Notes: generated from the letters alone by a model not told the origin. DNA of 64,000 nt from Rhizobiales bacterium NRL2 (GCA_001664005.1 CP016093.1:4021031-4085030), one strand, 5' to 3'; positions 52,213-61,739 are shown, counted from the stretch's first letter. Translations and numbers: made by a program.

Positions 52213-54348
52213 CTAGTTCAGCCCGGTGAGACTGATCCGCACGAAGACGGAGGTCGACGCCTCCAGATCGCGGTCGCTGGTGAAATCGCGGACGACGCCG
52301 AGCTGGAAGTCGAAACATTCGTCCTCGTAGCGCAGACCTCCCTCGAAGCGGATCGGCACGCCCCGGTCCAGGTCGCCGCGATAGGCGCCGAGGACCTGCC
52401 AGTTCTCGGCGAAGTTCAACGTGCCTTCGGTGGTCAGTTCCTGGGTGTTGCCGACTGCCACGGCGCCGCCCACACGCGGTACGGAGATGTAGCCGAGGCT
52501 GAAACTGTACCAGTCGTCGCGAAGGCTCAGGCGATGCTCGTGCCGATCCAGATCCGGCCCCTTCATATCGACCCGGAAACGGAATGTGTAGTCGATCGAG
52601 TCCGTCGGCGCGATGAGCAGCCGCCCGACCACGTCGGAGAGACGGTCGTCGAGTCCGGTCCCCGGCCCGAACGCACTGGTTTCGTTGAAGCGGAAGGACT
52701 GCCCGATCAGGAGCTCGCTCTCGCCCCCGCCGTCGCCATAGACACCCATCCGCACCCCGTAATTGACGCGGGAGCCACTCTCGACGCGGTCGAAGCCGAC
52801 GAAGCGGTTGCGGTCGAACAGGTTGGCGTCGGAGAACTCGAAACTGAGCGAGTCCTCGTTGGGAATATCGTTCGGGTTGGCGCCGCCCGGTGACCCGATC
52901 AGCTGCACCACCGGCTCGATCTTCTGGAAGTGCCCGTTGGCCGGTCGCACCAGCGGCAGACGCCAGTCGAGCGTCGCCTGCGGCCAGATGCGGCCCTCGT
53001 AGTAGTCGTTCTCGCTGGCGGTCGGGTCGGTGTCCTGGGCTTCCGAAACCATGTAGCCATCGGCGCGGAAATGCATGCCGAAGGTCGTCAGGCCGCCGAA
53101 GGGGTCGACGGCCTGGCGTTCCCAGGATCCGTCGAAGGACAGCCGGCGGGTGTCGCGACCGCTGGTGCGCTGCAGGGCCACACCGCTGAAGGTGTAGTCG
53201 ACCCGTCCGCCCAGCACGCCGGGGCTGAATGTGTCCTGCCATGTCGCCAGCGGCATCACCAGTGGCGTCTCGCCGTCGTCATCGTTCTCCTGCAGGCCCT
53301 GGAAGGAGAAGAACTCCAGCCCGCGGAACCGCCGGCCATCGTAATCGGTGACATAGGCCGTCGAGGTGAGTGTGTTGCCGCCGCCGATATCGTAGATGCG
53401 CAGATAGGTGTCGTCGCTGGTCCGGAACAGGTTGAAGCCCCAGTCGGCGCCATCGTCGATACGGAAGTCGCCCTTGGAGCGGAAATGACCGCGGAACTCC
53501 TTGTCGCCGGTCTGCGTGCGGCCGACCACCTCGTCGACATAGGTCAGCGAGACGTCGGTATCCCAGCGCCCGGCGTCGAACTGCTGGCGGTACTCCGCCC
53601 CCATAACCGGAAGTTCCTTGGTCAGGAAACGCGGCGTCAAGGTCATGTCCTTGTCCTCGTCAAGGACCAGGTAGACCGGCTGTGAGTACTGGAAGCCCAG
53701 TTCGGTGGACGAGCCGACGATGGGCGCTAGCAAGCCGGACTTCCGTTCGACCGTGGGGTCGGGATGATAGAAATAGGGCGCGTAGAAGACCGGCACGCCG
53801 AACATTTCCAGGCGCGCGTTCTGATATTCGACGATTTCCTTGTCCAGATCGCGCGTGACCCGGTTGGCCTTGATCTGCCAGATCGGCGGCCGGTCCGGAT
53901 GTTCGGGACATTCCTCGCAGCGCGTGTAGACCACGCGCTCGAGAATGGTGCGGTTCTCGCCTTCGCGGCGGGCGCGCCGCGCCGCCATGCGCGCCCGGTT
54001 GGCCAGGCGGATCTTGAGCTCCTCGACGACGCCCTGCTTGAAGTTGTCGGTCAGTTCCACGTAGTCGGCGAACAGCACGTCACCCGAAGGTTCCCGCAGC
54101 ACGACATTGCCGCTGGCGGTGACGACCTCGTCGCGTTCGTTGTAGGTGACGGTGTCGGCGAACAGCACCCGCTCGCCCTGCAGGATCTCGACTTCGCCCC
54201 GGGCCGTCACCACGCCCAGTTCCTGTTCGTAGATCATTTCCCGGGCCGAGAGCTCGACCGGCAGGTCGCTCACCTGCGCCGCCGCGGCGAGCGGCATCCA
54301 CAGAAGGGCGAACAGCAGCAGAATCGGGAGCGGCCTGCGCGGCGCCAT
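52213..54348 (-). CDS. lptD: LPS-assembly protein LptD
   Basis: A 711-residue outer-membrane beta-barrel that inserts lipopolysaccharide in the outer leaflet. After a signal peptide (PILLLFALLWMPLAAAA) comes the periplasmic OstA-like beta-jellyroll (SAREMIYEQELGVVTARGEV, TYNERDEVVTASGNVVLREP). The barrel begins near YFYHPDPTVERKSGLLAPIV, with PRFLTKELPVMGAEYRQQFD, and alternates polar and hydrophobic residues to the end. Cys pairs near residues 135-140 (TRCEECPEH) are notable. The gene starts 3 bases after lptG. It is shorter than the enterobacterial protein but within the range for this class. The 103-base gap to surA has no gene. Confidence 0.93.
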   Translation of the reverse strand: MAPRRPLPILLLFALLWMPLAAAAQVSDLPVELSAREMIYEQELGVVTARGEVEILQGERVLFADTVTYNERDEVVTASGNVVLREPSGDVLFADYVELTDNFKQGVVEELKIRLANRARMAARRARREGENRTILERVVYTRCEECPEHPDRPPIWQIKANRVTRDLDKEIVEYQNARLEMFGVPVFYAPYFYHPDPTVERKSGLLAPIVGSSTELGFQYSQPVYLVLDEDKDMTLTPRFLTKELPVMGAEYRQQFDAGRWDTDVSLTYVDEVVGRTQTGDKEFRGHFRSKGDFRIDDGADWGFNLFRTSDDTYLRIYDIGGGNTLTSTAYVTDYDGRRFRGLEFFSFQGLQENDDDGETPLVMPLATWQDTFSPGVLGGRVDYTFSGVALQRTSGRDTRRLSFDGSWERQAVDPFGGLTTFGMHFRADGYMVSEAQDTDPTASENDYYEGRIWPQATLDWRLPLVRPANGHFQKIEPVVQLIGSPGGANPNDIPNEDSLSFEFSDANLFDRNRFVGFDRVESGSRVNYGVRMGVYGDGGGESELLIGQSFRFNETSAFGPGTGLDDRLSDVVGRLLIAPTDSIDYTFRFRVDMKGPDLDRHEHRLSLRDDWYSFSLGYISVPRVGGAVAVGNTQELTTEGTLNFAENWQVLGAYRGDLDRGVPIRFEGGLRYEDECFDFQLGVVRDFTSDRDLEASTSVFVRISLTGLN

Positions 54349-54350
54349 TC

Positions 54351-55454
54351 CTAGCCGTCCTCCAGATGGAACATGGCCGCGATGGCCGTCATGGTGGTGA
54401 CCGCCGCCGGTGTCCAGGCGGCGAGCACCACGGGCAGCTTGCCCGCGGAGCCGAACGCCTCGACCACGTCGGTGACGAAGAATATCGCAAACCCCGCCAT
54501 GGTGCCGGCGAAGAACACAAGCCCGACGCCGCCGCGGCGCACGCTGAGCCGGATGCAGAAGGTGGCGGCCAGCAGAACCATCGAGGCCAGCATCAGCGGC
54601 AGGGACAGCAGCGAATTCCAGTGCAGCCGGTGCGCGAGCGCATTGAAACCCGACTTCTCCAGCAGCTCGATGAAGGCCGGCAGTTCCCAGAACGAGAGCG
54701 ATTGCGGCGGCGCCAGGCTGTCGATGATCTGCGCCACCGTCAGCCGGGTCGGCACCAGCATGGACTCGCGCTCCTGACGCGGACGGTCCAGCTCCGTCAC
54801 CACCGCGTTCTTCAGCCGCCACTGCCGGTCGAGCAATTCCGCACTCTCGGCGTCGATCCTGCGCACGAAACTGTTGTTGCGGGTAAAGGTGAAGAAGGTC
54901 GGGTTGTCCAGCGAAGTGCCCTGCGCCGAAGCGGACCAGGCATGGATCACCTGATGGCCTTCGGCGTTCACCTCCCGGAGCCAGAGGCCGGTCTTGTCGG
55001 AGACCGTGATGCGGCTGGTTTCGCCCTGGAACTTGGCGCTCGCGAGCTGCTCGTACTGTCCCGTCAGGGCGGCGGCCAGGGGATTCAGCACCGTTATCAG
55101 AATGCCGCCGATGATGGCCGCAGACAACACCAGGGGTGTCAGGATCTGCCAGATCGAGACACCGGCGGCCCGCGCCACGACCAGCTCGTTGGACCGCGAC
55201 AGCCGGGTCAGCGCCAGCATGCCGCCGAACAGCACAACGAATGGCCAGAGCTTCTCGATCACCGATGGCATCTTGAGCAGGGCGAATTGCACGATCAGCC
55301 CCAGCCCGATCTCGTCGACGCCGCTGGCGCGGCGCACATGATCGATCACTTCGGCCGTGAACATGACCAGCGACAGCAGCGCGAAGACGAGGCCGGCGCC
55401 AAGCAGGAACTGACGGATCAGATAGCGGGTCAGGGTAGGAAGCGTGCGCAGCAT
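54351..55454 (-). CDS. lptG: LPS export ABC transporter permease LptG
   Basis: A 367-residue inner-membrane permease of the LptBFG exporter. It starts MLRTLPTLTRYLIRQFLLGA. Three helices precede a periplasmic beta-jellyroll (about residues 130-260, with TSRITVSDKTGLWLREVN) and three follow (LLSLPLMLASMVLLAATFCI, GVGLVFFAGTMAGFAIFFVT). LSRSNELVVARAAGVSIWQI contains the coupling helix that meets LptB. ATG at 55454 is preferred; a GTG at 55460 overlapping the lptF stop is possible. lptB is not in the window. Confidence 0.93.
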   Translation of the reverse strand: MLRTLPTLTRYLIRQFLLGAGLVFALLSLVMFTAEVIDHVRRASGVDEIGLGLIVQFALLKMPSVIEKLWPFVVLFGGMLALTRLSRSNELVVARAAGVSIWQILTPLVLSAAIIGGILITVLNPLAAALTGQYEQLASAKFQGETSRITVSDKTGLWLREVNAEGHQVIHAWSASAQGTSLDNPTFFTFTRNNSFVRRIDAESAELLDRQWRLKNAVVTELDRPRQERESMLVPTRLTVAQIIDSLAPPQSLSFWELPAFIELLEKSGFNALAHRLHWNSLLSLPLMLASMVLLAATFCIRLSVRRGGVGLVFFAGTMAGFAIFFVTDVVEAFGSAGKLPVVLAAWTPAAVTTMTAIAAMFHLEDG

Positions 55455-55456
55455 GA

Positions 55457-56572
55457 TCACGCCGCCATCGGCGCCGGTCCCGGCGTCGGCATGCCCGCGC
55501 CGGCCCGCATCAGGAACAGGCTGCCGGCGATCGCGGCCAGCAGCAGCACATAGACCAGCGTATTGAAGAAAGGCTCCGTCGCCGCCGCCTGGGTCAGCCC
55601 CAGCACAGCCGCCTGCAACAGCCCCGCGCTGAGGCAGCCGACCCAGATACGCGCGCCAACGCCGCGCCGGTCGAACTCGCCATAAAGCACCGTCGCGATC
55701 GCCATCAGGGCAAAGGCGATGGTCAGCAGCGGCAGCGCCACGCGCTTGTGCCCTTCCGCCTGGATCCTGTGATAGGCGGCCCGGTCGAAATCCCCCGGAT
55801 CGACGAGGAACAGATCGTCGATCGTTCGTTCCTCGATCTTGGCCACACGCACCGGCGCACTGCTGCCTACCAGATCGATCTCGACGTTGTAGCGGTCGAA
55901 ATAGAGGACGTTGATGTTGCCGCTCTCGTGATCCTTCTCCTGGCGATTGCCGTTGAGCAGCAGAATTTTCGGTCCCTCTTCTGCGCGGATCAGGGTCCCC
56001 TGCTCCGCCATCATGGTCACCGACTTACCCGGCTCGCGCTCGTCGTGAATCAGCAGGCCGTGGAGTTCGCCGCCGGACCGCCGTTCGGCGACATAGACCG
56101 TCAGACGGGTCTTGAGCGGCGTGAACGCCCCCTCGCGCAGGACCACGGTGGAGTAGATGTACTTCCACGCGAACCGCGTGTCGCGCATGGTCGAGTTCGC
56201 CATCGGCATGAAGTAGAACGTCATCGACGCGACGAAAACCGCGCAGAATCCGGCCAGCAGCAGGCCGGGCCCGGCCAGCGCCATGCGGCTGAGACCGGCG
56301 GCGCGCATCACCACCAGTTCGCTGTCCGACGACATCCGCCAGTAGGCGTAGAGCATCCCGCAGAACAGGCCGATCGGCAGGGTCACCGGCAGAAGCTGCG
56401 GCAGCAGCAGGAAGGAGATGTAGAAGAATGCGCCCATCGACATGTCATAGTTGATGATCTCGTCGACGAAACGCAGCGCCTGAAGGATCCAGATGATCCC
56501 CGTCAGCACCATCGTCACGAAGGCCGTAGGGCCCGCGGCGGCGCGAATCATGTAGCCGGTCAGGTGACGCAT
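55457..56572 (-). CDS. lptF: LPS export ABC transporter permease LptF
   Basis: A 371-residue partner of LptG. It starts MRHLTGYMIRAAAGPTAFVT and has the same three-helix, periplasmic jellyroll, three-helix plan. RMSSDSELVVMRAAGLSRMA carries the coupling helix motif, and PLLTIAFALMAIATVLYGEF is the fourth helix. A longer reading to 57115 overlaps the divergent pepA gene and is not used. The gap to pepA (175 bases) has room for both divergent promoters. Confidence 0.93.
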   Translation of the reverse strand: MRHLTGYMIRAAAGPTAFVTMVLTGIIWILQALRFVDEIINYDMSMGAFFYISFLLLPQLLPVTLPIGLFCGMLYAYWRMSSDSELVVMRAAGLSRMALAGPGLLLAGFCAVFVASMTFYFMPMANSTMRDTRFAWKYIYSTVVLREGAFTPLKTRLTVYVAERRSGGELHGLLIHDEREPGKSVTMMAEQGTLIRAEEGPKILLLNGNRQEKDHESGNINVLYFDRYNVEIDLVGSSAPVRVAKIEERTIDDLFLVDPGDFDRAAYHRIQAEGHKRVALPLLTIAFALMAIATVLYGEFDRRGVGARIWVGCLSAGLLQAAVLGLTQAAATEPFFNTLVYVLLLAAIAGSLFLMRAGAGMPTPGPAPMAA

Positions 56573-56747
56573 GGCGGCGGAGTATAGCGACCTCAGCGGC
56601 CTGTGAAACCCGCTTGGGATGCCTTGCGGCATGCAACCGGGCCGCCTCTCCCGGCGCAGGCCGTAGCGAACGCAAACCGCGCCATTTACATGGCCCGGCA
56701 AAGCTTGCGATATATCTGTCCGACGGTTTTTCAATGGGATGAGACAG

Positions 56748-58253
56748 ATGGATATCTCGATTTCCGGCGCAAGCATTCCGGGCCGCGGCGTCGTCGTCGT
56801 CGGCGTCGCGAAGGACGGCAAACTGACGCCTGCCGCCAAGGCCCTGGACGAGAAGACCGAAGGCGTCATCCGCCAGGTGCTGCGCGCCAGCCGCTTCACC
56901 GGCGCAAGCGGGCAGAGCCAGACGATCGCCGCGCCGCGCGGCACCAGGCTGGACCTGATCGTCCTGCTGGGCCTCGGCGAGACCAAGTCCCTTTCTTCCC
57001 ATGACCTGGAGCTGATCGGCGGCCGCGCCTTCAAGGCGGTCGCCAGTTGCGGCGCGAAGCAGGCCAAGGTGATCATCGACGCCGAGGATCTGGCAGCGAA
57101 ATCGAAACTCACCAAGGGTGCGGCCCAGGCGCATATCGCGATGGGCGCGCGGCTGGCCAGCTACCGCTTCGATCACTACCACACGAAGCTGAAGGACGAG
57201 GACAAGCCCTCCCTGGAGCAGCTCGCCATCGGCGCCCGCGGCGCAGCCGCAGCGCGCGACGCCTTCGCCGCGCTGGACAAGGTCGTCGACGGCGTCTTCC
57301 TGACCCGCGATCTGGTCAGCGAGCCTGCCAACATCCTCTATCCCGCCACCCTCGCCGACCGCTGCCAGGAACTCACCAAGCTGGGCGTCAAGGTCGAGGT
57401 GCTGGGCGAAGCGCAGATGAAGAAGCTCGGCATGGGCGCGCTGGTGGGCGTCGGCCAGGGCTCCGAGAAGGAAAGCCGGCTGGTCGTCATGCAATGGAAC
57501 GGCGGGGCGAAGAACGACAAGCCGATCGCCTTCGTCGGCAAGGGCGTCACCTTCGACACCGGCGGCATCTCCATCAAGCCGGCCGCCGGCATGGAGGACA
57601 TGAAGTGGGACATGGGCGGCTCCGCCGCCGTCATCGGCGTCATGGCGGCGCTCGCCGGCCGCCAGGCCAAGGCCAACGTCATCGGCGTGGTCGGCCTGGT
57701 CGAGAACATGCCGGACGGCAATGCGCAGCGCCCCGGCGACGTGGTCACCTCCATGTCGGGCCAGACGATCGAGGTGCTGAACACCGACGCCGAAGGCCGC
57801 CTCGTGCTCTGTGACGCGCTGTGGTACACGCAGGACCGCTTCAAGCCCGAGTTCATGATCAACCTCGCCACGCTGACCGGGGCCGTCATCATCTCGCTCG
57901 GCGACGAGTACGCCGGCCTGTTCTCCAACAACGACCGGCTGGCCGGGCGGCTGATGGAAGCCGGCGAGGCCGTCGACGAAAAGCTCTGGCGCTTCCCGCT
58001 CCACAAGAACTACGACAAGAAGCTGAAATCCGAGATCGCCGACATGCGCAATATCGGCAACGCCCGCGGCGCCGGCTCCATTACCGCCGCGCAGTTCCTG
58101 CAGCGCTTCGTCAACGACGTGCCCTGGGCGCATCTCGACATCGCCGGCGTCACCTGGTCGGGCAGCGCGAAGCCGACAACGCCGAAGGGCGGCACCGGCT
58201 TCGGCGTCCGCGTCCTCGACGAACTGGTCCGCCGCCACTACGAGAGCAAATGA
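56748..58253 (+). CDS. pepA: Leucyl aminopeptidase (M17)
   Basis: A 501-residue M17 metallo-aminopeptidase, forming a hexamer that removes N-terminal residues from peptides. The first 160 residues are the regulatory domain. The catalytic part has VGKGVTFDTGGISIKPAAGM, KWDMGGSAAVIGVM, and NTDAEGRLVLCDALWY, covering the two-zinc ligands and Lys. The ATG at 56748 is preferred because GGGATGAG lies upstream; an in-frame ATG at 56739 is possible. The stop overlaps holC by ATGA. Confidence 0.95.
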   Translation: MDISISGASIPGRGVVVVGVAKDGKLTPAAKALDEKTEGVIRQVLRASRFTGASGQSQTIAAPRGTRLDLIVLLGLGETKSLSSHDLELIGGRAFKAVASCGAKQAKVIIDAEDLAAKSKLTKGAAQAHIAMGARLASYRFDHYHTKLKDEDKPSLEQLAIGARGAAAARDAFAALDKVVDGVFLTRDLVSEPANILYPATLADRCQELTKLGVKVEVLGEAQMKKLGMGALVGVGQGSEKESRLVVMQWNGGAKNDKPIAFVGKGVTFDTGGISIKPAAGMEDMKWDMGGSAAVIGVMAALAGRQAKANVIGVVGLVENMPDGNAQRPGDVVTSMSGQTIEVLNTDAEGRLVLCDALWYTQDRFKPEFMINLATLTGAVIISLGDEYAGLFSNNDRLAGRLMEAGEAVDEKLWRFPLHKNYDKKLKSEIADMRNIGNARGAGSITAAQFLQRFVNDVPWAHLDIAGVTWSGSAKPTTPKGGTGFGVRVLDELVRRHYESK

Positions 58254-58696
58254 CGGAAGTCGCGTTCTATCACCTGACCCGCAAGCCGCTGGAACGGGCC
58301 CTGCCCGAGCTGCTGGAAAAGGTGCTGGAGCGCGGCATGCGCGCAGTGGTTCTGACCGGCTCTGAGGAGCGGGTGCGCGCCCTGGACGCTCATCTGTGGA
58401 GCTATGACAAGGCCTCGTTCCTGCCGCACGGCGCGGCCGGCGATGGCGATGCCGATCGGCAGCCGATCTGGCTGACCGCCGAGCCGGAAAACCCCAATGC
58501 CGCCGACGTGCTGATCCTGGTCGACGGCCGCGACGTGGCGGACAAGTCAGGCTACGCCCGCTGTCTGGACATGTTCAACGGCCTGGACGAGGACGCCGTG
58601 GCCGCGGCCCGCACGCGTTGGCAGGGGGCCCGTGCGGCGGGCCACGCCTGTACCTACTGGAAACAGGGCGAGCGCGGCTGGGAACGAGGCGCGTAG
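58250..58696 (+). CDS. holC: DNA polymerase III subunit chi
   Basis: A 148-residue protein that links the clamp loader to single-stranded DNA-binding protein. The family pieces are EVAFYHLTRKPLERALPELL, RGMRAVVLTGSEERVRALDA, LWSYDKASFLPHGAAGDGDA, and QPIWLTAEPENPNAADVLIL. Its start overlaps the pepA stop by 4 bases, the usual pepA-holC order. The C-terminus (HACTYWKQGERGWERGA) is also typical. No anomaly. Confidence 0.95.
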   Translation: MTEVAFYHLTRKPLERALPELLEKVLERGMRAVVLTGSEERVRALDAHLWSYDKASFLPHGAAGDGDADRQPIWLTAEPENPNAADVLILVDGRDVADKSGYARCLDMFNGLDEDAVAAARTRWQGARAAGHACTYWKQGERGWERGA

Positions 58697-58772
58697 GAAG
58701 TCACGGGGCTTACGCTCCGAACCCGCCCTGTAATAGAATGGCCCGGACGCAATTTGCGGGGAGCAAAGAGCC

Positions 58773-59693
58773 ATGCGGGACTACAGCCATATCCGGGTCA
58801 TGCCGCTGACCGGCGTGCTGGGCGCGGAGATCGAGGGCGCGGACCTCACCAGGCCGCTGCCCGACCCGGTCTTCGAGGAGATCGAGCAGGCCTTCGCCGA
58901 TCATTCGGTGCTGGTCTTCCGGGACCAGGACATGTCCATCGAGGATCAGAAGCGCTTCACGCGCCGCTTCGGCGAGTTCGGCTTCGAGCCCTATGTCGAC
59001 ACGATGCAGGAGCACCCGGAAGTCATCGAGGTCCTCAAGGAAGCCAGCGAATCCGGCATGCTGAATTTCGGCGGCAACTGGCACTCCGACTGGAGCTTCC
59101 AGGAGGCGCCGCCCCGGGCCACCATCCTGCACGCCAAGGAGATCCCGCCCTTCGGCGGCGACACCTGCTTCGCCAGCATGTATCTCGCCTATGACACGCT
59201 TTCCGACGGCATGAAGGCCATGCTGGAAGGGCTGAACGTGATGCATTCGGCCCGACGTCCCTATGGCGTCGGCAACAAGCTGTTCGGCAAGTTCAACCGC
59301 GCCATGAAGATCCACAATACCGAGGAGGCGCATGCGGAACTGGCCCATCCGGCGGTCCGCACGGTGCCGGAGTCGGGCCGCAAGGCGCTGTTCGTCAATC
59401 CCGTCTATTCGATCCGGTTCGAGAACATGAGCGAACGCGAGAGCCGGCCGCTGCTCGAATTCCTGCACGCCCACGCGACCCGCATCGAGCTGACCTGCCG
59501 CGTGCGCTGGGCGCCGGGCACGCTGACTATCTGGGACAACCGCTGCGTCCAGCACAACGCCATGAACGACTATGACGGCTACCGCCGCCTGCTCCACCGC
59601 ACCACGGTCAGGGGCGAACGGCCCTGGCTGGAAGGCCGGGCGCCGGGCGGCGCGGGAGAGCGCGAACCGTCTCTGGCCCAGTCCGCCGGCTAG
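58773..59693 (+). CDS. TauD/TfdA-family Fe(II)/2-oxoglutarate dioxygenase
   Basis: A 306-residue non-heme iron oxygenase. GGNWHSDWSFQEAPPRATIL has the HxD pair, and NRCVQHNAMNDYDGYRRLLH holds the distal His with the 2-oxoglutarate-binding Arg in RLLHRTTVRG. MPLTGVLGAEIEGADLTRPL is the standard N-terminal segment. Such enzymes hydroxylate taurine, chlorophenoxy acids or other small acids; the target here is unknown. It stands alone between holC (76-base gap) and the convergent DUF3800 gene. A short region 59694-59886 has nothing I can support. Confidence 0.93.
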   Translation: MRDYSHIRVMPLTGVLGAEIEGADLTRPLPDPVFEEIEQAFADHSVLVFRDQDMSIEDQKRFTRRFGEFGFEPYVDTMQEHPEVIEVLKEASESGMLNFGGNWHSDWSFQEAPPRATILHAKEIPPFGGDTCFASMYLAYDTLSDGMKAMLEGLNVMHSARRPYGVGNKLFGKFNRAMKIHNTEEAHAELAHPAVRTVPESGRKALFVNPVYSIRFENMSERESRPLLEFLHAHATRIELTCRVRWAPGTLTIWDNRCVQHNAMNDYDGYRRLLHRTTVRGERPWLEGRAPGGAGEREPSLAQSAG

Positions 59694-59886
59694 GACGCCC
59701 CGCACCCGCACGACAGCAAATGAAAGGCTCTATTCTACTTGTCGTACCCGCACTTTGAATTCCCTCTGGCTTCAGCCGGTCTACCTCATTTGCGCCCGCA
59801 AGAATGGCATCAGCAGCAATCGGCTTCACCGCATCATGGCAGGACGGTTTGAGCGGGCGGTGCAAAAAGTTGCCGATCGAGGTGAA

Positions 59887-60642
59887 CTAACGCGCTTCAC
59901 GAAAAGGGTCGTTCAGGATCGGCTTGATCTCTTCAACCATCTCGGAGATTTGCCGCGGTCCTAGCCACCGAGCTTGCGCGTCATGCGCACCCCTGAAGAG
60001 CTTTTTGAGGTGCACTTCTGGCTCTGAAGCGGCGCTCCCTGCATAGGCATCGAAGAACCGATAGGTTTCATGCGCAACAAGGTCGGCGGCTTGCAACGCG
60101 CAACTTTCACGTACCGAGATGAAGGCAATAGAAGGTTCGGGGTCGGCGCCCGCGGCTTCAAGAGCTGGCAATATCATGCTGTCCAGCTTTGGGGTTTTCC
60201 GACCAAGGTCAAACCGCAGTGAGCATCTCTCTTGTTCGTTCTTCGCTGCTTCACAGCAGAATTTGATCACCATTCCAAACAGCGCACGCTCGTGGTCGCC
60301 AAGCGCATGCCGCATATTTGCGGGCACCAACCGCTCCCAATCATTGACTGAAATTCCGAACGACAAGACGGTCAGACCCGCGTTTTCGATCACTTCGCGG
60401 AAAAGATACCTCGAACGATCAGATTCAGCCCGATTGTAACCACGAAACTCGCCCGACCCCGACATCAAGTTGGTAGAATGAAAAGCGCTAACGGGCGGCT
60501 TGCCCTCGCACGGTGCGTTTAGTCGCTCCTTCCAGGCATTCTCAAACTTGTCAAAAAAAACGCTGTGGCCGAGGACGCCTCCCCATACCATCACGGACGA
60601 TCCATCATGCGTTCCGCTATCGTCAAAATAGCATTCTAGCAT
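59887..60642 (-). CDS. DUF3800 domain protein
   Basis: A 251-residue protein. YFDDSGTHDGSSVMVWGGVL at the N-terminus and CALQAADLVAHETYRF near residue 195 are the DUF3800 signature (FxDxSG and QxADLxA), which may form an RNase-H-like fold with acidic residues. DUF3800 proteins are uncharacterised and often turn up in mobile or defence regions. Codon use is visibly less GC-rich than in its neighbours, a sign of transfer. It sits between the core TauD-like gene and the atp operon terminator. The start at 60642 gives a complete N-terminal motif. Confidence 0.88.
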   Translation of the reverse strand: MLECYFDDSGTHDGSSVMVWGGVLGHSVFFDKFENAWKERLNAPCEGKPPVSAFHSTNLMSGSGEFRGYNRAESDRSRYLFREVIENAGLTVLSFGISVNDWERLVPANMRHALGDHERALFGMVIKFCCEAAKNEQERCSLRFDLGRKTPKLDSMILPALEAAGADPEPSIAFISVRESCALQAADLVAHETYRFFDAYAGSAASEPEVHLKKLFRGAHDAQARWLGPRQISEMVEEIKPILNDPFREAR

Positions 60643-60706
60643 GAGGAACTTCCCCCTACGCCGCGCGAAAAGGACGAGAAGCGGGCCAGTGGTCGCAGCA
60701 AATGAA

Positions 60707-60735
60707 AAGGGCTCCGGATCAACTCCGGAGCCCTT
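60707..60735 (-). terminator. Intrinsic terminator of the F0 ATP synthase operon
   Basis: AAGGGCTCCGGA (60707-60718) and TCCGGAGCCCTT (60724-60735) form a perfect 12-base-pair stem with a 5-base loop. Read on the minus strand it is followed by TTTTCATT. It lies 28 bases after the atpF stop, so it ends the atp transcript. Confidence 0.85.
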
Positions 60736-60762
60736 GTTCGTTCGTGCCGGATTTCCGGAAGC

Positions 60763-61248
60763 TCAGTGCAGGTGGCGTCCGACACTGCCGATGGCGTCGT
60801 CGATCAACCGGTTCCCCGCATCGCCCTTCAGTTCCTCGCGCAGGATGCGCGCCGCCGCGGCGGTGGCGATTTCGACGGCGCGGTTGCGCACCTCGTCGAT
60901 CGCCTGCTGCTCGGCCTGGGCGATCTTGGATTCCGCCTGGGTCTTGCGGCGTTCCAGCGCGGCCTCCATGTCGGCGCGCATCTTCTCTGCCGTGCGCTCG
61001 GCTTCCTCGCGGGCGTGCTCGACGATGCGGTCCGCTTCCTGGACCGCTTCCTCGGCCTTGCGCTGGTAGTCGGCGTAGAGGGACTGCGCCTCCTCCCGGA
61101 GCCGCTTGGCCTCCTCCAGCTCGCCGCGGATGCGGTCCGCGCGGGCGTCGAGCTGCGCCACGATCTTGCCCGGCAGCTTCAGATAGATCATCAGCGCGAA
61201 GAAGAGGACGAAGGCGACGGCGACCCAGAATGTCGGATCTGCGAACAT
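60763..61248 (-). CDS. atpF: ATP synthase F0 subunit b
   Basis: A 161-residue stalk subunit. A single N-terminal helix (FWVAVAFVLFFALMIYLKLP) anchors it in the membrane, and residues 35-140 form the long charged coiled coil (LDARADRIRGELEEAKRLRE, RKTQAESKIAQAEQQAIDEV) that links F0 to F1. Its ATG overlaps the b' stop by one base (TGATG). It is the last gene before the terminator. Together with the b' gene it makes the b-b' heterodimer used in alphaproteobacteria and cyanobacteria. Confidence 0.94.
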   Translation of the reverse strand: MFADPTFWVAVAFVLFFALMIYLKLPGKIVAQLDARADRIRGELEEAKRLREEAQSLYADYQRKAEEAVQEADRIVEHAREEAERTAEKMRADMEAALERRKTQAESKIAQAEQQAIDEVRNRAVEIATAAAARILREELKGDAGNRLIDDAIGSVGRHLH

Positions 61249-61739
61249 CAGCGGCCTCCCTCGCGCGCGGCCGAAACCGCCTGGTTGACCCGGTCGTCCG
61301 ACGGCGCCGCGCCCGAAAGCTTCTGGACCAGAGCCGCGGTGACGCTGCAGGCGACGTCATCCAGCGAGGCCAGAGCCGCGTCACGCTGCTGCGCGATCTG
61401 CTTTTCCGCCTCGGTCTGACGCTGGTCCAGCTCCGCCTCGATCTCCTGGCGGCGCTTGTCGATCTCGGCGTTCATCTCCGCCTTCATGCCGGCGACGATA
61501 TTCCCCGCCTTCGAGCGCGCTTCGGCCAGCCGGGCCTCGTAGTCCCGGATCGCCTTGTCGGTCTCCGACTTCAGCTCCTCGGCCTTGTCGAGGTCCGACC
61601 GGATACGCTGCTCGCGGTCTTCCAGGATCCCGCCGATCCGCGGGATGACCACCCGCGCCATGATCAGGTAGAGGATCACGAAAGTGATCGCGAGCCAGAC
61701 GATCTGGGATGCAAAGGTTTCTGCAGCAAGCTGCGGCAT
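61248..61739 (-). CDS. atpF': ATP synthase F0 subunit b'
   Basis: A 163-residue relative of subunit b. It starts MPQLAAETFASQIVWLAITF with a membrane helix (IVWLAITFVILYLIMARVVI), then a charged coiled coil (DREQRIRSDLDKAEELKSET, EAELDQRQTEAEKQIAQQRD). The name atpX or atpG' is also used. It lies between c and b genes, after a 71-base gap from the c-subunit stop. The presence of separate b and b' genes supports an alphaproteobacterial origin of the window. Confidence 0.93.
   Translation of the reverse strand: MPQLAAETFASQIVWLAITFVILYLIMARVVIPRIGGILEDREQRIRSDLDKAEELKSETDKAIRDYEARLAEARSKAGNIVAGMKAEMNAEIDKRRQEIEAELDQRQTEAEKQIAQQRDAALASLDDVACSVTAALVQKLSGAAPSDDRVNQAVSAAREGGR

Noticed and set aside
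55457-57115. Extended 552-codon version of lptF
   Set aside because: The extra 180 residues overlap the divergent pepA gene and lack LptF features; the ATG at 56572 gives the standard N-terminus.
60707-60735. Hairpin as a terminator for the plus strand
   Set aside because: The run of T bases follows only when read on the minus strand, and no plus-strand gene ends nearby.
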